Below are positions 1 to 5,594 of a stretch of DNA of 13,453 nt, in pieces. The notes beneath the pieces are model-generated. The model worked only from the letters and a program-made list of their open reading frames with translations. It was not told where the DNA came from and made no database searches. How positions within the stretch are numbered: position 1 is the stretch's first letter; each line of letters opens with the position of its first letter. The translations under genes were made by a program, and so were the position numbers. The stretch is from contig JAEXTK010000026.1 in NCBI GenBank assembly GCA_023406985.1, positions 1 to 13,453 on the forward strand, written 5' to 3'. This DNA comes from Spirochaetota bacterium. Its GTDB lineage: Bacteria > Spirochaetota > Spirochaetia > Treponematales > Breznakiellaceae.

Positions 1-132
1 GACGCGGCCCATTCGGCGGCGCGCGCCGCCGGGGACGCGGCCCATTCGGCCGCCGTCGCGATGGGAGATGCCACGGACGCCCTCCGCGGCGCCGCCCACG
101 ACGCCGCCGCGCGCGCTTCCCAGCTGCTCGCC
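1..132 (+). repeat. In-frame 33-bp (11-residue) tandem repeats inside the acyl-CoA synthetase tail
   Basis: Four consecutive 11-residue units can be lined up, three starting with DA and a fourth that is more diverged: DAAHSAARAAG, DAAHSAAVAMG, DATDALRGAAH, DAAARASQLLA. The first 17 bases are repeated exactly 33 bases later (1-17 and 34-50). The units are Ala-rich with no Pro and Gly only near unit ends, so they should form amphipathic helix. Eleven-residue periodicity is typical of extended surface- or lipid-binding helices and some coiled coils. The repeat probably continues upstream of the window. Confidence 0.7.
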
Positions 133-264
133 GAGCTCAAGACCAACGCGAACAAGCGGCTCGCGGCCTTCTCGCGCATCCATCGCGTGGAAGTCCACCA
201 CGAACCCTTCGAGAAGACGGCGACGCAGAAGATCAAGCGCTTCCTCTATCCGCGGAAGAAGTAG
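1..264 (+). CDS. C-terminal fragment of a probable AMP-forming long-chain acyl-CoA synthetase
   Basis: The frame is open from the first base, so this is the 3' end (87 residues) of a gene that begins upstream; the ATG at 61 is internal. The last ~40 residues end EPFEKTATQKIKRFLYP, which resembles the C-terminal subdomain of AMP-dependent acyl-CoA synthetases, where a late Lys (here in TQKIKR) takes part in adenylation. These enzymes convert fatty acid, ATP and CoA to acyl-CoA. Just before that tail, where the family usually has a short helix, lies an Ala-rich stretch of repeated 11-residue units with His and Asp at fixed places (listed separately). The assignment rests only on the tail pattern; the adenylation motifs lie outside the window. 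If it is wrong, the next best reading is another ANL-superfamily adenylating enzyme. The TAG stop is at 262-264, followed by a 47-base gap with no clear terminator. Confidence 0.6.
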   Translation, partial: DAAHSAARAAGDAAHSAAVAMGDATDALRGAAHDAAARASQLLAELKTNANKRLAAFSRIHRVEVHHEPFEKTATQKIKRFLYPRKK

Positions 265-311
265 CAGCCGCGGCTTGCATTCCCGCGCGGAAGACGCTTA
301 AGCTTTGACGC

Positions 312-1325
312 ATGGCGAAGGCAGACGCCGATGAGGCGCGCGGAAAACCCGATCCGTTCAGGACGAGCGCCGCGCGCCGCGTGGCGCGCAGGATAGACGA
401 GGTATTCGCCTCGCTCGAAGTCCTCCCCTTCTTGCGTCCGAAGGACCGCACGGAATTCCGGTACTTCCGCCGCCTCTTCCGCTCCGCCTGCCTGGAAATT
501 GACGGGCGGGTGGATCGGGGCGAGATCCGCCCCTGGCCGAAATCCGCCGTGGAATACCTCTGCGCGGCGGCCGAGGACGCCTTTCCTCGCTCGCGGCAAA
601 ACGGTCCCTTCCCGCCGCCGGGGTTGGACGCCGCGCGCTTCGCGGTCCCGCCGGGGCCCCTCCGCATCGGCGTCTTCACGGGTTCCTTCGATCCGTTCCA
701 GATGACGCACCTGGAGACGGCGCTCCGCTTCCTTTCCCGCGGCGACCGGGCGGCGGACCTCGTCCTCGTGATACCGGAAGGATCCTACTCCCTGCTGAAG
801 CCGGACCGGTCCGAGTACGGCTACCGCTACGACATCCTGCACCGGCAGGCGGCGGAAGCCTTCCGGCCCTTCATCGTGCCCCTCGACATCGGCGAGGACC
901 AGGACACCATCGGGATCGTGCGGAGGCTCATCAACCTATTCGCCGGCAGGAACCTCGTCCTCACCCACGTGCTCGGCTCCGACGTATTCCCGTTCGCCGC
1001 CAAGTGGTACCCGAAGGACCTGGAGACGTGGAACCGGGAGGCGCTCAACCGGGACGTCACGCTCGATTTCGGCGCCTTCGTCGTGAAGCGGGAAGCCGCG
1101 GATCGGGTGGCCGAGAGCGCGCGGGAGGCGCGGAAGCTCGGCATTCCCGTCCAGCTGGACCCGCGTCCCATCGGGACGCCGTCCTCCACCCAGCTCCGCG
1201 AGCACGGGGTCTTCACCATCGTTTTTCCCACCGCCGAGGTCCTGGAAAAGCTCGAAGTGGTGTTCCGCTACGGCATGCACCGCCACTGGCTCACCGAGAA
1301 GGGCGGACCGGAGTACGAGATCTAA
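312..1325 (+). CDS. NMNAT/NadD-like nucleotidyltransferase with N-terminal extension
   Basis: The product has 337 residues. Residues ~118-296 look like the HIGH-superfamily nucleotidyltransferase fold: a GVFTGSFDPFQMTH segment at 120-133 stands where NadD has GxFDPxHxGH, and PSSTQLR at 290-296 matches the late ISSTxxR nucleotide-binding motif. The likely chemistry is transfer of AMP (or another NMP) from an NTP, for example to nicotinate or nicotinamide mononucleotide in NAD synthesis, but the substrate is not proven. The first His of HxGH is Gln130, while the second is kept as His133. Eukaryotic NMNATs, with GSFNPITNMH, show that this position tolerates change. The first ~115 residues are an extra region without a recognised domain; simple NadD proteins are about 200 residues. 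The C-terminal helix (~300-325) resembles the NMNAT tail. No good Shine-Dalgarno precedes ATG 312, but it is the first in-frame start after the previous gene. The gene converges on the PASTA gene. Confidence 0.75.
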   Translation: MAKADADEARGKPDPFRTSAARRVARRIDEVFASLEVLPFLRPKDRTEFRYFRRLFRSACLEIDGRVDRGEIRPWPKSAVEYLCAAAEDAFPRSRQNGPFPPPGLDAARFAVPPGPLRIGVFTGSFDPFQMTHLETALRFLSRGDRAADLVLVIPEGSYSLLKPDRSEYGYRYDILHRQAAEAFRPFIVPLDIGEDQDTIGIVRRLINLFAGRNLVLTHVLGSDVFPFAAKWYPKDLETWNREALNRDVTLDFGAFVVKREAADRVAESAREARKLGIPVQLDPRPIGTPSSTQLREHGVFTIVFPTAEVLEKLEVVFRYGMHRHWLTEKGGPEYEI

Positions 1326-1334
1326 TACGGGAAT

Positions 1335-1358
1335 CGCGGCCGGCTACGCCGGTCCGCG
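1335..1358. terminator. Hairpin between convergent genes, possible bidirectional terminator
   Basis: Arms CGCGGCCGG (1335-1343) and CCGG-T-CCGCG (1349-1358) pair over nine base pairs with one bulged T and a five-base loop. The hairpin fills the 33-base gap between the stop of the nucleotidyltransferase gene and the stop of the PASTA gene. No clear U tract follows in either direction, so termination here may be inefficient or need Rho. The call is from the sequence and its position only. Confidence 0.5.
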
Positions 1359-2426
1359 TTACGGCTTGGCGCCTTCCGCGGCGCCGGTCCCGTAGGCCCG
1401 CGCGTCCTCGCGCAGGACTTCGCGGTTCAGGATGGAGAGGATGAGGACCGACCCTTCGGGAAGATGGTAGGGGGCGGAGAACGGGCCGCCCGGATGATCG
1501 GTCGCGATGAGGCGGCGGCGCTCGCCCGTCGGGAGGAGGGCCTCCAGCTTGAGGGAGAGCGGATAGGGATATTCGGGCAGCGTCCGCTCGAAGAGGCCGA
1601 AGACCTCGCCTTCGGCCACCTTGGCCGGCGCGGCGACCACGAGGGCCACGCGCGTGTTGGCCGCGACGACGGCCTGACCGGCGGGGAGCTGGGAGACCAC
1701 GGTCTCTCCCGCCTCGCCGCTCTGGGCGGGACGGGCGGAGAAGGTGAAGAAGATGCCGGACTGGCGGATGCGCTCCATGGCGTCCGCGATGGGAAGGCCG
1801 ACGAGGTCCGGGACCTTCACCATGGCGTTCTCGCTGCCGCGGCTCACGACGAATTCCAGCCGCGTCGGACCGGCCACGTCCGTACCCGGCTCCGGCTTCT
1901 GCTCCAGGATGGTGCCCGCCGCCTCGGTGGAGAATTGGTACATCGGCGGTTCCTTGAGCGCGAGGAGGGGCCGCGAACTCGTGGAAAAGAGCGTCTGCAG
2001 GTGCATCTTCACGTCGTCCAAGTTCTGGCCGACGTAGTTCTCCACCTTATCCACCACCATGCCGCGGCTCACCACGAGCTTGATGCGCCGCCCCGCCTTG
2101 ACGATGGCGCCGGGAGCGGGGTCCTGGTCCAGGATGGAGCCCTTGTCCGCGGCGTTCTGCGAATAGCGGAGCTGGATGCGCGGATAGAGCTCTTTCACCT
2201 GCAATTCCAGGAGGGCGGAGGTCAATTCCTTGCCGGTGACGTCGGGGACCATCGTCTGCTCGGCTCCCCGCACGGCGATGAAGAAGACGGTGAGGGCGAC
2301 GAGGGTGACGAACGCGATGAGCGCGATGGCCGCCGCGATGAAGACGCGCAGGCGCGCGGAGACGTAGGACTCGATCCGGTCCAGGTCGAAGTCCAGGTTG
2401 ATATCGAAACGATTGAAAAGCCGCAT
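1359..2426 (-). CDS. Membrane-anchored protein with three PASTA domains, no kinase
   Basis: The product has 355 residues: a short charged cytosolic segment (1-27), one transmembrane helix (~28-52), then an extracytoplasmic part. Three PASTA-like units follow. PASTA 1 (~56-121) carries VPDVTGKELTSA and DPAPGAIVKAGRRIKLVVS. PASTA 2 (~124-196) carries VGQNLDDVK and QKPEPGTDV. PASTA 3 (~203-265) carries VPDLVGLPIADAMERI and QLPAGQAV. Residues ~270-340 form a tail with no known domain. PASTA domains commonly bind muropeptides or dimerise; they occur in Ser/Thr kinases of the PknB type and in some PBPs. No kinase or transpeptidase is present, so a scaffold or sensor role at the envelope is an inference. 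The ATG shares one base with the fmt stop (TGATG), with a purine-rich GGGGGCGGAAA just upstream, so translation is probably coupled. It is the last gene of the def-fmt operon. Confidence 0.85.
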   Translation of the reverse strand: MRLFNRFDINLDFDLDRIESYVSARLRVFIAAAIALIAFVTLVALTVFFIAVRGAEQTMVPDVTGKELTSALLELQVKELYPRIQLRYSQNAADKGSILDQDPAPGAIVKAGRRIKLVVSRGMVVDKVENYVGQNLDDVKMHLQTLFSTSSRPLLALKEPPMYQFSTEAAGTILEQKPEPGTDVAGPTRLEFVVSRGSENAMVKVPDLVGLPIADAMERIRQSGIFFTFSARPAQSGEAGETVVSQLPAGQAVVAANTRVALVVAAPAKVAEGEVFGLFERTLPEYPYPLSLKLEALLPTGERRRLIATDHPGGPFSAPYHLPEGSVLILSILNREVLREDARAYGTGAAEGAKP

Positions 2427-3442
2427 CAGTTTCCGCCCCCGCTTTGCGCCCGATCGCCCGGTTCGTGATCCGCGCCGAGCCGGGAGCCGGAGAAATCACG
2501 GGCTCCGTTCAGGAAAGAGCGCCAATCCATGGCCTTCTTGCCGCCGTACTGCAGTCGGGCGACCGCCAGAAGGCCGTCCCCCGTTTGTAACAGTATACCC
2601 GCGGCCTTGTCTATGCCCAGGACCGTTCCCGCGGGGGCGGGCGGGAAGGAGACGGGCCCCGCGTACGGCCGGGCCTCCAGGATGAATAGGGTCTGGCCCC
2701 GGTGCGTCGTGAACGAGAGGGGCCACGGCGTGTACGCCCTGATCCGCGCGTCCAGGTCCCGGGCGCTCCGCGTCCAATCGATGCGGCCGTCTTCCTTGGC
2801 GATCATCGCGCAGTAGGTCGCGGCCGCGCCGTCCTGGGGCACCGGCGCCGCGGTCCCCGCGGCGATCGCGTCCACCGCCCGCAGGACGAGCTCCGCGCCC
2901 CGAGCCGCGGCGAAGGCCGCCAAGGACGCGGTGGTCTCGGTAAAATCGAGCGGCAGGCGCTCCTGGACGAGGATGTCGCCCGCGTCCATCTCGAGCGCGA
3001 GGCGCTGGACGGTGATGCCCGTCTCGACTTCCCGGTTCAGGATCGCGGCGGGGATGGGCGTCGCGCCGCGGTACTTGGGCAGGAGCGAAGGATGGAGGTT
3101 GATGCCGCCCGCGGGAAACAGGCCGAGGAACTTGGGCCCGAAGATGCGGCCGTAGGCCACCGACACGAGGAGCTCGGGCTCCAGGGAGGCGACGGCCGCC
3201 CGCGCCTCGGCGGCGAGCTTTTCCGGTTTCAGGACCGGGAGGGGGGCGCGGCCCGCGGCGATCCGCTCGGCCGAAAGCCGTTCGGCGGCGGCGCCCACCT
3301 CGGTCGGCTCGCTCGATCCGTGCCGGCCTTTCGGCGTATCGGGGTTCGTGAGCACCCCGACGACCTCGTGGCCGGTTGCCCGCGCGAGTTTCTCCAGCGC
3401 CGGGACGGCGATGGCCGGGCTCCCGGCGAAGAGTATCCGCAT
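2426..3442 (-). CDS. fmt: Methionyl-tRNA formyltransferase
   Basis: Fmt transfers the formyl group of 10-formyl-tetrahydrofolate to Met-tRNAfMet before translation initiation, in the cytosol. The product has 338 residues, near the usual ~310-320. The N-terminus MRILFAGSPAIAVPALEKL is the typical Rossmann start. The catalytic core is clear: GGINLHPSLLPKYRGATPIP with Asn115 and His117, and MDAGDI with Asp153, which has the same spacing as the Asn-His-Asp triad of E. coli Fmt. The C-terminal tRNA-contacting domain follows (~215-310), including RIRAYTPWP. The last ~20 residues are polar and probably disordered. The substrate loop near residue 40 reads PKGRHGSSEPTEV, longer and different from the usual version. 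The start codon lies 3 bases after the def stop. Confidence 0.97.
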   Translation of the reverse strand: MRILFAGSPAIAVPALEKLARATGHEVVGVLTNPDTPKGRHGSSEPTEVGAAAERLSAERIAAGRAPLPVLKPEKLAAEARAAVASLEPELLVSVAYGRIFGPKFLGLFPAGGINLHPSLLPKYRGATPIPAAILNREVETGITVQRLALEMDAGDILVQERLPLDFTETTASLAAFAAARGAELVLRAVDAIAAGTAAPVPQDGAAATYCAMIAKEDGRIDWTRSARDLDARIRAYTPWPLSFTTHRGQTLFILEARPYAGPVSFPPAPAGTVLGIDKAAGILLQTGDGLLAVARLQYGGKKAMDWRSFLNGARDFSGSRLGADHEPGDRAQSGGGN

Positions 3443-3445
3443 CGA

Positions 3446-3931
3446 TCAGGCCCGCTTCTTCTTCTCGTAGAGGGAGAGGACCTTGTTCCGCTTGGCCTCC
3501 GACAACCGGTCGATGAAGAGGGTGCCTTCCAGGTGGTCGTATTCGTGGAGGATCACCCTGGCCAGGAAACCTTCCGCGTCGATCGTGAAGGGCCTGCCCC
3601 GTTCGTTCCAGGCCTGGACGCGCAGGGCGGCGGGCCGGGTGACGTCGGCGTACATGCCCGGTATGGACAGGCAGCCTTCCTCGAACTCGGCCAGCTCGGG
3701 CGAAGTCTCGATGATGGAAGGATTGATGAAGACGCGGGGGACGTCCCCGTCTATCTGCGTCACGAAGATGCGCTTGAGCTCGCCGACCTGCGGTCCCGCG
3801 AGGCCGACGCCCCGCCCGATCCGCATGGCGTCTATCATATCTTTGGCGAGGGCGGCCATCGACCCATCGATATCGACGACGGGGAGGGCCACCTTGCGCA
3901 GAATCTCGTCTCCGAGCGTTATGATTTGCAT
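3446..3931 (-). CDS. def: Peptide deformylase
   Basis: Def removes the N-formyl group from new proteins, using a metal-activated water. The product has 161 residues. All three family motifs are present: GVGLAGPQ (41-48, with Gly in place of the second Ala of GLAAPQ), EGCLS (85-89) and HEYDH (129-133). Metal ligands are Cys87, His129 and His133; the catalytic acid/base is Glu130. I chose the ATG at 3931 because MQIITLGDEILRK is the normal family start. The frame stays open upstream to an ATG at 4066, but that would add 45 residues read through the promoter and hairpin region and would overlap gcvT. No Shine-Dalgarno is visible before 3931; the 15 bases upstream are AT-rich and follow directly on a U tract. 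It is first in the operon with fmt and the PASTA gene, divergent from gcvT. Confidence 0.96.
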   Translation of the reverse strand: MQIITLGDEILRKVALPVVDIDGSMAALAKDMIDAMRIGRGVGLAGPQVGELKRIFVTQIDGDVPRVFINPSIIETSPELAEFEEGCLSIPGMYADVTRPAALRVQAWNERGRPFTIDAEGFLARVILHEYDHLEGTLFIDRLSEAKRNKVLSLYEKKKRA

Positions 3932-3946
3932 ACAAGGATATACTAC

Positions 3947-3981
3947 AAAAAAAGCCGCCTTCCGGACAAGCCGGAGGGCGG
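3947..3981 (-). terminator. Intrinsic-terminator-like hairpin in the def leader, candidate attenuator
   Basis: Read on the minus strand, CCGCCCTCCGG (3981-3971), a five-base loop and CCGGAAGGCGG (3965-3955) form an 11-position stem with one A-C mismatch. One C follows and then seven U residues (3953-3947), the standard Rho-independent terminator shape. It points at def, only 15 bases before its ATG. On the plus strand the run is A7 before the hairpin, so it would not terminate transcription in that direction. A second pairing competes with it: GCCTTCC at 3986-3980 can pair perfectly with GGAAGGC at 3963-3957, with a further GCC/GGC after a 2-base bulge. That would dissolve the terminator stem. 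Attenuation is inferred; the alternative is a simple block to antisense transcription out of gcvT. Confidence 0.6.
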
Positions 3982-3991
3982 AAGGCTCGGC

Positions 3992-4020
3992 TTGCCCGCA
4001 CGCGGAAAGTCCCCTATAAT
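3992..4020 (+). promoter_or_regulatory. Sigma-70 type promoter of the gcv operon
   Basis: TTGCCC at 3992-3997 (4 of 6 to TTGACA) and a perfect TATAAT at 4015-4020 are separated by 17 bases, the optimal spacing. The expected start is near 4027, giving a leader of only about 29 bases before the GTG of gcvT. A near-palindrome GTATGCGCGTAC (4023-4034) covers the predicted start and could be an operator. Confidence 0.75.
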
Positions 4021-4041
4021 CGGTATGCGCGTACGAGTCCA
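4013..4041 (-). promoter_or_regulatory. Possible promoter for the def-fmt-PASTA operon
   Basis: On the minus strand, TGGACT (4041-4036, 4 of 6 to TTGACA) and TATAGG (4018-4013, 4 of 6 to TATAAT) are 17 bases apart. The -10 box overlaps the TATAAT of the gcv promoter on the other strand. The expected start is near 4006, giving a leader of about 75 bases that contains the hairpin at 3947-3981. Both hexamers are weak matches, so this is a candidate. Confidence 0.4.
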
Positions 4042-4043
4042 GC

Positions 4044-4049
4044 GGAGGT
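4044..4049 (+). promoter_or_regulatory. Shine-Dalgarno GGAGGT supporting the GTG start of gcvT
   Basis: GGAGGT lies 6 bases before GTG 4056, fixing that start codon; MKTTLLRDRHAAAGARFAPFAG is the normal family N-terminus. Confidence 0.85.
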
Positions 4050-4055
4050 CCAGCC

Positions 4056-5177
4056 GTGAAAACCACCTTGCTACGAGATCGCCACGCGGCCGCGGGAGCG
4101 CGTTTCGCTCCGTTCGCCGGTTACGACATGCCGATCCAGTATCCTCAGGGAGCGGTGGAGGAACACCGCCTGACGCGGCGGTCCGTCGGGCTCTTCGATA
4201 TCGACCACATGGGCCAAGTCCTCGTTTCGGGACCGGGCGCCGGAGAAGCCCTGTCGGCCGTGGTCTCCAGCCGCATCCTCGACATGGCGGATTACGAGGC
4301 TCGGTACGCGCTCCTGCTCTCCGAATTCGGCGGCGTCTTGGACGACCTCTTCATCTACCGCCTGCCGGCTTCCGCGGGAAACGACGCGTGGTTCGTCGTC
4401 GTGAACGCGGGCAACCGCGAGGCCGACGTCGCCCTCCTCCGCACCCTCCTTCCGTCCGCGGTGCGGGTGGACGACATCTCCGACGAGACGTACATGATCG
4501 CCGTTCAGGGCCCGCGCGCCGTGGAACTCTTGGACGGCCTCTCGGACGGCGCCCTCTCCGCGACGAAGCGCTTCTCCATGACCGAAACGCGGGTGGCGGG
4601 CATCCGCGCCCGCGTCGGCCGCACGGGCTACACGGGGGAGGACGGCGCGGAACTCTTCTACCCCGCGGATCAGGCGGGAGCCCTCTGGGACGCCATCCTC
4701 GCGTACGCCGCGAAGGCCGGCATCGAAGCCGGGCCGGTCGGGCTCGCCGCGCGGGATTCGCTCCGGTTCGAGGCGGGGATGCCCCTCCACGGCCATGAGA
4801 TTTCCCCCTCGATCACGCCGCTCGAGGCCCTCCTCTCCTGGGCCTGCGACTGGGAGAAGGACTTCATCGGCAAGTCCGCCCTCCTGGCCCAGAAGGAGGC
4901 CGGCCTCAAGCGGAAACTCGCGACGCTCAACGTCACGGGCGGCGTTCCGCGGGAGGGCTACCCGGTGCTGGACGGGAGCGGAAAGGAAGTCGGCGCCTGC
5001 GTCGCCGGCATGTTCTGCCCCACGACGGGCACGTACTCGGCGAACGCCTTCGTGCCGAGCGACCTCGCGAAACCGGGAACCGAACTCGCCGTCGCCATCC
5101 GCGGTCAGGCCAAACCGGCCGTGGTCGCGAAGCGGCCCCTCTACCTACCCACGTACCGAAGAGGAGACCGGGCCTGA
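4056..5177 (+). CDS. gcvT: Glycine cleavage system T protein (aminomethyltransferase)
   Basis: GcvT takes the aminomethyl group from the lipoyl arm of GcvH and, with tetrahydrofolate, makes 5,10-methylene-THF and ammonia. The product has 373 residues, normal for the family. Family motifs in order are PFAGYDMPIQYP (19-30), VGLFDIDHMGQ (44-54), GGVLDDL (92-98), FVVVNAGN (113-120), GYTGEDGAELF (191-201) and GLAARDSLRFEAGMPLHGHE (229-248). Asp96 in GGVLDDL matches the catalytic, folate-side Asp of known T proteins. The C-terminal barrel domain (~275-365) follows. It starts with GTG behind a strong Shine-Dalgarno and is first in the gcvT-gcvH-gcvPA-gcvPB operon under the promoter at 3992-4020. There is a 31-base gap to gcvH. 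Confidence 0.97.
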   Translation: MKTTLLRDRHAAAGARFAPFAGYDMPIQYPQGAVEEHRLTRRSVGLFDIDHMGQVLVSGPGAGEALSAVVSSRILDMADYEARYALLLSEFGGVLDDLFIYRLPASAGNDAWFVVVNAGNREADVALLRTLLPSAVRVDDISDETYMIAVQGPRAVELLDGLSDGALSATKRFSMTETRVAGIRARVGRTGYTGEDGAELFYPADQAGALWDAILAYAAKAGIEAGPVGLAARDSLRFEAGMPLHGHEISPSITPLEALLSWACDWEKDFIGKSALLAQKEAGLKRKLATLNVTGGVPREGYPVLDGSGKEVGACVAGMFCPTTGTYSANAFVPSDLAKPGTELAVAIRGQAKPAVVAKRPLYLPTYRRGDRA

Positions 5178-5208
5178 GCCCGCTCCAAAACCGCATAAGG
5201 AGACCGTC

Positions 5209-5592
5209 ATGAAATTGGACACCGAAGCGCGCTACGCGTCCTCGCACGAATGGGCCCGGAAGGCCGGGGCCGAGATCGTCATCGGCATTTCCGACCATGC
5301 CCAGCACAGCCTGGGAGATATCGTCTTCGTGGATCTGCCGAAGGTCGGCGCGTCCTTCGCCAAGGGCGCCGCGTTCGGCGTCGTGGAATCGGTCAAGGCC
5401 GCGAGCGACCTCTACGCCCCCGTGGCGGGGAAGGTGACCGCCGTCAATACGGCCCTCGCCGACAAGAGCGACCTCATCAACAAGGACTGCTACGGGGAGG
5501 GCTGGATCGTGCGCGTCGCGCCTTCGAACGCGGCCGACTGGGACGCCCTCCTCTCCGCCGCGGATTACGAGAAGATCGCCGCGGAGGACTGA
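5209..5592 (+). CDS. gcvH: Glycine cleavage system H protein (lipoyl carrier)
   Basis: GcvH is the mobile carrier that shuttles the aminomethyl group from the P protein to the T protein and is reoxidised by the L protein. The product has 127 residues, the usual size. The N-terminus KLDTEARYASSHEWA is the family's Tyr-x5-HEW start. The lipoylation site is Lys63 in VVESVKAASDLYAPVAG (58-74), and LGDIVFVDLPKVG (35-47) is also typical. The start is fixed by AAGGAG at 5197-5202, 6 bases before ATG. The frame is open further upstream, but that part is an out-of-frame reading of gcvT. Confidence 0.98.
   Translation: MKLDTEARYASSHEWARKAGAEIVIGISDHAQHSLGDIVFVDLPKVGASFAKGAAFGVVESVKAASDLYAPVAGKVTAVNTALADKSDLINKDCYGEGWIVRVAPSNAADWDALLSAADYEKIAAED
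5583..5588 (+). promoter_or_regulatory. Shine-Dalgarno GGAGGA supporting the GTG start of gcvPA
   Basis: GGAGGA lies within the last codons of gcvH, 6 bases before GTG 5595, the first start codon after the gcvH stop in this frame. Confidence 0.8.
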
Positions 5593-5594
5593 CC

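Noticed and set aside
265..311. Terminator between the acyl-CoA synthetase and the nucleotidyltransferase gene
   Set aside because: Only a 5-base-pair stem (CCGCG/CGCGG) with a large loop can be drawn and no U tract follows; it is too weak to annotate.
3954..4055. Glycine riboswitch upstream of gcvT
   Set aside because: The hairpin here lies upstream of the predicted gcv start and points the other way; the remaining leader is too short for an aptamer.
3932..4066. Longer def reading from an ATG at 4066
   Set aside because: The extra 45 residues are not part of the deformylase fold, would be read from within the gcv promoter and hairpin, and would overlap gcvT; the start at 3931 matches the family.
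2702..4798. Plus-strand open frame of about 698 codons across fmt, def and gcvT
   Set aside because: It runs antisense to fmt and def and out of frame with gcvT; it is an artefact of GC content.
4795..5208. N-terminal extension of GcvH through the gcvT frame
   Set aside because: The frame is open by chance inside gcvT; AAGGAG and ATG 5209 give a normal 127-residue GcvH.
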